The notes beneath the pieces are model-generated. The model ran no database searches. It was not told where the DNA came from and saw only the letters and a list, made by a program, of their open reading frames with translations. The position numbers and the translations under genes are program-made. A DNA stretch of 64,000 nt, taken from Clostridiaceae bacterium (GTDB lineage Bacteria; Bacillota; Clostridia; Lachnospirales; Lachnospiraceae). Shown here in pieces: positions 59,975-64,000 of the stretch (position 1 is its first letter; every line of letters begins with the position of its first letter). The stretch covers positions 20,561 through 84,560 of the forward strand of contig JAJQGL010000112.1 of assembly GCA_021200535.1 (NCBI GenBank), read 5' to 3'.

Positions 59975-61525
59975 CTATTTTTTTAGCAGAAGAGATTTTC
60001 CCGTCATTTCCTTTGGCTGTTCCAACCCCATAATCTGAATCAGAGTCGGCGCAATATCAGCAAGGCATCCGCCCTCCCGAAGCGTATAGCTCTGGTCATA
60101 ATTAACCAGAATAAACGGAACCGGATTCGTTGTGTGTGCCGTAAAAGGCGCACCTGTCTCATAATCAATCATCTGTTCTGCATTTCCGTGATCTGCACAG
60201 ATAAACAGGACGCCATCCGCCTGTTTAACTGCATCCACCGCAGCGCCGACACACTGGTCAATCCGCTCCACTGCGGCAATAGCTGCCGGAATCACGCCGG
60301 TATGCCCTACCATATCCGGGTTCGCAAAGTTAATTACAATGACGTCATATTTATCTGAAGTAATCGCTGCATTTAATCTCTCCCCAACCTCCGGCGCACT
60401 CATTTCCGGCTGAAGATCATAGGTTGCCACAGACGGCGATTTTACCAGAGAACGATCTTCGTCCTTGTTTGGCTCTTCCACTCCGCCATTGAAGAAAAAG
60501 GTAACATGCGCATATTTCTCTGTCTCAGCAAGACGAAGCTGTGTCTTTCCATTTGCCGCCAAAAACTCTCCAAATGTATTGTCAATCGTCTCTTTGACAA
60601 ACGCTACCTGCTTATTGGAAATAGTCTCATCATAATCCGTAAAGCAGACAAAAGTCAGCGGCATGAAACCATTGGCACGCACAAAATGGTTAAACTCTTC
60701 ATCACAGAACGTACGTGTAATCTGGCGCGCCCTGTCCGGACGGAAATTAAAGAAAATCACAGAATCCTGCGCCTTAATCGTGGCCAGAGCTTTACCATCC
60801 TTTTCAATTACAGTCGGCACTACAAACTCATCATTGACATCCTCTGCATACGAATCTGCCACTGCCTGAACTGCATCCGCTGCTTTCTTTCCTTTTCCCT
60901 CTACCAATACCTGATATGCCTTCTCAATACGATCCCAGTTATTATCACGGTCCATTGCGTAATACCGGCCATGCACGCTCGCGATCCGGCCTACACCAAT
61001 TTCATTCATTTTTTTCTGCAGCTCTTCCAGAAAACCTTTTCCGGAAGTCGGCGCTGTATCACGTCCATCCAAAAATGCATGCACATAAACATTTTCTACG
61101 CCGTTTCTCTTTGCCAGCTCCAGCAGGCCATACAAATGCGTGTTGTGGCTGTGTACGCCGCCGTCTGAAAGCAGTCCAAACAAATGCAGGTCAGAACCGT
61201 TTTTCTTAACATTTTCAATAGCAGACAGCAACGCCTTATTTTCAAAAAAATCGCCATCTTCAATCGCTTTTGTAATCCTGGTCAGCTCTTGATAAATAAT
61301 ACGTCCCGCACCAATGTTCATGTGGCCAACCTCAGAATTTCCCATTTGTCCGTCCGGAAGTCCTACGCTCAGTCCGCTGGCATTTCCCTTTACAAATGGG
61401 CATTCTGCCATCAGCCTGTCCATCACAGGTGTTTTTGCCTGCGCAATCGCATTTCCCTCCGTCTTTTCATTTAATCCATATCCGTCAAGCACCATCAAAA
61501 CAACTGGTTTTTTACTCATATCCAT
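59975..61525 (-). CDS. gpmI: 2,3-bisphosphoglycerate-independent phosphoglycerate mutase
   Basis: MSKKPVVLMVLDGYGLNEKTEGNAIAQAKTPVMDRL; PDGQMGNSEVGHMNIGAGR; LFICADHGNAEQM. Confidence 0.97.
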   Translation of the reverse strand: MDMSKKPVVLMVLDGYGLNEKTEGNAIAQAKTPVMDRLMAECPFVKGNASGLSVGLPDGQMGNSEVGHMNIGAGRIIYQELTRITKAIEDGDFFENKALLSAIENVKKNGSDLHLFGLLSDGGVHSHNTHLYGLLELAKRNGVENVYVHAFLDGRDTAPTSGKGFLEELQKKMNEIGVGRIASVHGRYYAMDRDNNWDRIEKAYQVLVEGKGKKAADAVQAVADSYAEDVNDEFVVPTVIEKDGKALATIKAQDSVIFFNFRPDRARQITRTFCDEEFNHFVRANGFMPLTFVCFTDYDETISNKQVAFVKETIDNTFGEFLAANGKTQLRLAETEKYAHVTFFFNGGVEEPNKDEDRSLVKSPSVATYDLQPEMSAPEVGERLNAAITSDKYDVIVINFANPDMVGHTGVIPAAIAAVERIDQCVGAAVDAVKQADGVLFICADHGNAEQMIDYETGAPFTAHTTNPVPFILVNYDQSYTLREGGCLADIAPTLIQIMGLEQPKEMTGKSLLLKK

Positions 61526-61648
61526 CCTCCATTTTAAAATTCTTCTGTTTCTATTCGCTATCCTTTATTTTGTGCAGCAGGCTGTCTTCTATGCCTTTTG
61601 CCCCTAACTTTTGAGTATACAGGATTTTTCCTAAATCGTCAAATAGCG

Positions 61649-61687
61649 AAAAAAGGAAACCGCTTTCAAAAACAGTTTCCCTTTTTA
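61649..61687 (-). terminator. terminator downstream of GH5 gene
   Basis: AAGGGAAACTG...CGGTTTCCTTTTTT on the minus strand. Confidence 0.85.
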
Positions 61688-61742
61688 TGCCGGCAACGGG
61701 GTAAGATTGCTGGCAGATTTCTAAATTATTTTGACATTTTAA

Positions 61743-63785
61743 TTAATAAGTTACTGTCATCCCATACACATATACACCGCATGATTTTGAATAGATGTAA
61801 TATGTTCCCGCAGAAGGAATATCATATGTCAGTGTAGCCGCTTCCGTAACGGTCTGGTCAGCAATCGTTGTCCCTCCAACGCTTCCGGAAGAAAGACGAA
61901 TGGTTCTGCTCGCTGAGGTTGATGTAGATGCAATATCAACAGAAACCGTCCCCGCACCCGTCGTTGTAAATTTAATATAACGGCCGGTACTGTCTGCCCC
62001 TCCATTCATCTTTAATCTCTGGGAATAAGTTGTCCCATTAACGGTTGTTGAAGCCGTCTCAACATAAGTATTCTTCGTTGAAGAAGAACCAATTGTAAAA
62101 TCGCCAACTGTGAAATCTGACGTATGGTTTCCCCATGTCATGTCATCTGCATTTAACGTAATCGTTGTTGCAGAAGACTCTTCTGTACTGCTGTCTGATG
62201 AAGATGCAATGGATAAGCTGACAATCTGCCCGCCATTGTACGCGCTCAGGGCAAGATAGCCAACTGTTGAGCTGCTGCTAATCCCCAGGCTGCTCTTTAA
62301 TTCTGCTGCCGTAAATGTCACTGTAACCGTATCTGTTGCCGTAGAAGCAGCCGCATACGTATCTCCATTTACCCAGCTTCCATCCACAGACGCACCCCAT
62401 CCAAGGATGCCCCAATATGCATGGTCTGAATCACTGCAGGTATATTGCAGCGTGATCACATCGCTGTCATCCGCATCCATCAGCCAGCTGGCATCAGATG
62501 TTGAATAGCTTTCATTCGCAGAGCCGCTGAAAATCACGGTATCTGTTGTATCAGAAGAGCTGCCTGCCGAACTGTCCGAATCGGATGACGCATATACAGA
62601 CATAATCGCATCAATAATAGACTGCTGCGTCACCTCATATGTACTGCGGTCAAACAGACCGAAGCCATATGTTCCTGTGTAGCCATTATCCCAGACAACA
62701 GGAATCAGTCCATACTGGCTGGCATAAGTACAAACCTTCTTTGCAAAATCTGCACGGCACGCTGTATTGGCTGAATCATATGCTGATTTGTCAATCGAAC
62801 CATACTCCCCAATCACAACCGGATATCCATTTTCTACAAAGGTTGTATACAACAGGTTAAAATTTGACTGCATGTAGGATTCCTGCCCCCAGCTGTCCAC
62901 CTTAGAGCTGTCTGTTGCCGTTGATCCCCACTGTGTCGCCGTGGTAGATTCCTCTCCGCAGAAGCCCCATGGATCATAGTAGTGAACAGAAATCATAATT
63001 CTCTTTTCACCGGAAGCAATGTCGCTGGAAAGATAATCATCTGACGGCAATTCAAAACCATAATCGCCTGCCGTATACTCAATATTTGTGTTCCAGCCCG
63101 GAATCAAAAGCCAGCGCTTGTCGTTATTTCCGCCCGTCTGCCTGACCGTATCTACAAAAATCTGATTGTAATCATTGATATTGTCATATGCCGTTGAGGA
63201 CGGAGTGCCATAAGTTCCATCAAATTCTTCATTCATGGATTCAAAAATTAAATGCTCATCATAATCTTTAAACCTTGTCGCAATCTGCTTCCACACTGCT
63301 TCATATTTTTCTTTGATTGTTGTCTGATCAGAGCTTCCGCATAAAAGCCAGCCGCCGTCCAGAGAAGTATATCCGTCACCATGCATATTAATAATAGCGT
63401 AAAGGCCATTGTCAATACACATATCAACAACCTCCTGCACTCTGTCCAGCCATGAAGAATTCACCGTATAACTGTTGCTGTCATCAATATACCCCATGTA
63501 AGATACCGGGATACGGATAGATGAAAATCCGGCATTTTTCACTGCCTGAATCAGACTTTCTGTCACTTCAGGATTCCCCCATGCAGTCTCGCACGGAATG
63601 GTATCGCTTACTGACTCCAACTGATTCCCAAGATTCCATCCTGCTCCCATGGCCGCAACAATCTCATTTTGATTTAAATCATCAAAGCCAGAAGCTTCTG
63701 ATTTTGTCGCCGGAGATACAAACAGCGACACTGCCACCATAGTAATTGCCAATACACCCGATAAAATTTTTTTAGTAAGTCTCAT
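61743..63785 (-). CDS. secreted GH5 endoglucanase (cellulase) with two C-terminal beta-rich/CBM-like modules
   Basis: Signal peptide; AMGAGWNLGNQLES, GFSSIRIPVSYMGYID, LIFESMNEEFDG, PVVIGEYGSID; Ser/Thr-rich linkers then two modules. Confidence 0.93.
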   Translation of the reverse strand: MRLTKKILSGVLAITMVAVSLFVSPATKSEASGFDDLNQNEIVAAMGAGWNLGNQLESVSDTIPCETAWGNPEVTESLIQAVKNAGFSSIRIPVSYMGYIDDSNSYTVNSSWLDRVQEVVDMCIDNGLYAIINMHGDGYTSLDGGWLLCGSSDQTTIKEKYEAVWKQIATRFKDYDEHLIFESMNEEFDGTYGTPSSTAYDNINDYNQIFVDTVRQTGGNNDKRWLLIPGWNTNIEYTAGDYGFELPSDDYLSSDIASGEKRIMISVHYYDPWGFCGEESTTATQWGSTATDSSKVDSWGQESYMQSNFNLLYTTFVENGYPVVIGEYGSIDKSAYDSANTACRADFAKKVCTYASQYGLIPVVWDNGYTGTYGFGLFDRSTYEVTQQSIIDAIMSVYASSDSDSSAGSSSDTTDTVIFSGSANESYSTSDASWLMDADDSDVITLQYTCSDSDHAYWGILGWGASVDGSWVNGDTYAAASTATDTVTVTFTAAELKSSLGISSSSTVGYLALSAYNGGQIVSLSIASSSDSSTEESSATTITLNADDMTWGNHTSDFTVGDFTIGSSSTKNTYVETASTTVNGTTYSQRLKMNGGADSTGRYIKFTTTGAGTVSVDIASTSTSASRTIRLSSGSVGGTTIADQTVTEAATLTYDIPSAGTYYIYSKSCGVYVYGMTVTY

Positions 63786-63884
63786 TTGTTTCCTCCTTCT
63801 CTTTGACTACTAATTTTTGCGGACGGATTTTCCCATCCGCTTTGCAACATTTCCCCATCTTTTCCTTAACCCTAATCTTTTGCA

Positions 63885-63929
63885 GCTCCTTTTCCTATTA
63901 TTGGCTTGTATCTCCTTGTCCTATTATTG
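63885..63929. repeat. direct repeat in GH5 gene leader
   Basis: CTCCTTTTCCTATTATTG (63885-63903 region) and CTCCTTGTCCTATTATTG (63911-63929 region), 26-bp period. Confidence 0.7.
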
Positions 63930-63943
63930 CTTACCCCAAGATC

Positions 63944-63971
63944 AGTATATCATGAATCTACGATTCATGAT
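63944..63971 (-). promoter_or_regulatory. candidate operator/promoter upstream of GH5 gene
   Basis: Perfect 23-bp palindrome ATCATGAATC-TAC-GATTCATGAT (63949-63971) abutting minus-strand -10 TATACT (63944-63949). Confidence 0.6.
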
Positions 63972-64000
63972 CTTGTTGCACCCTCACATGCAAGCATGCT

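Overview
The window reads as a contiguous 64 kb stretch of core chromosome from a low-to-mid GC Firmicute. Protein content and gene order look like class Clostridia, probably Lachnospiraceae; this is inference from the sequence only. I recognise about 51 protein-coding genes, nearly all on the minus strand: smc (truncated at the left edge), rnc, acpP, plsX, cheR-like, S1, ispH, cmk, pncC/cinA, pgsA, rimO, folD, nucleoside kinase, trmK, rpoD, dnaG, dgt, miaB, an amtB-PII fusion, vanZ-like, pheST with a T-box leader, murF, ddl, engB, clpX, clpP, tig, glmM, folA, hflX, a LytTR regulator, cdaA-ybbR, an L,D-transpeptidase, a GHL10-like protein, smpB, rnr, secG, gpmI and a secreted GH5 cellulase. 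The four plus-strand genes are an XRE regulator, a GH94 cellobiose phosphorylase and dpaA/dpaB (spoVFA/spoVFB). I found no rRNA, tRNA, CRISPR array, phage or transposon. I see no clear multi-gene novel system. The best leads are: (1) a consensus promoter followed at once by a perfect terminator-like hairpin in front of an Amt-PII fusion gene; (2) two uncharacterised membrane proteins next to cdaA; (3) a 60-nt potentially pseudoknotted element between clpX and engB, where lon is usually found; (4) perfect palindromes upstream of clpP and the GH5 gene; (5) a 3 x 44 bp intergenic tandem repeat that incorporates the secG terminator tail; (6) a recently duplicated 84-bp repeat coding the RNase R basic tail.
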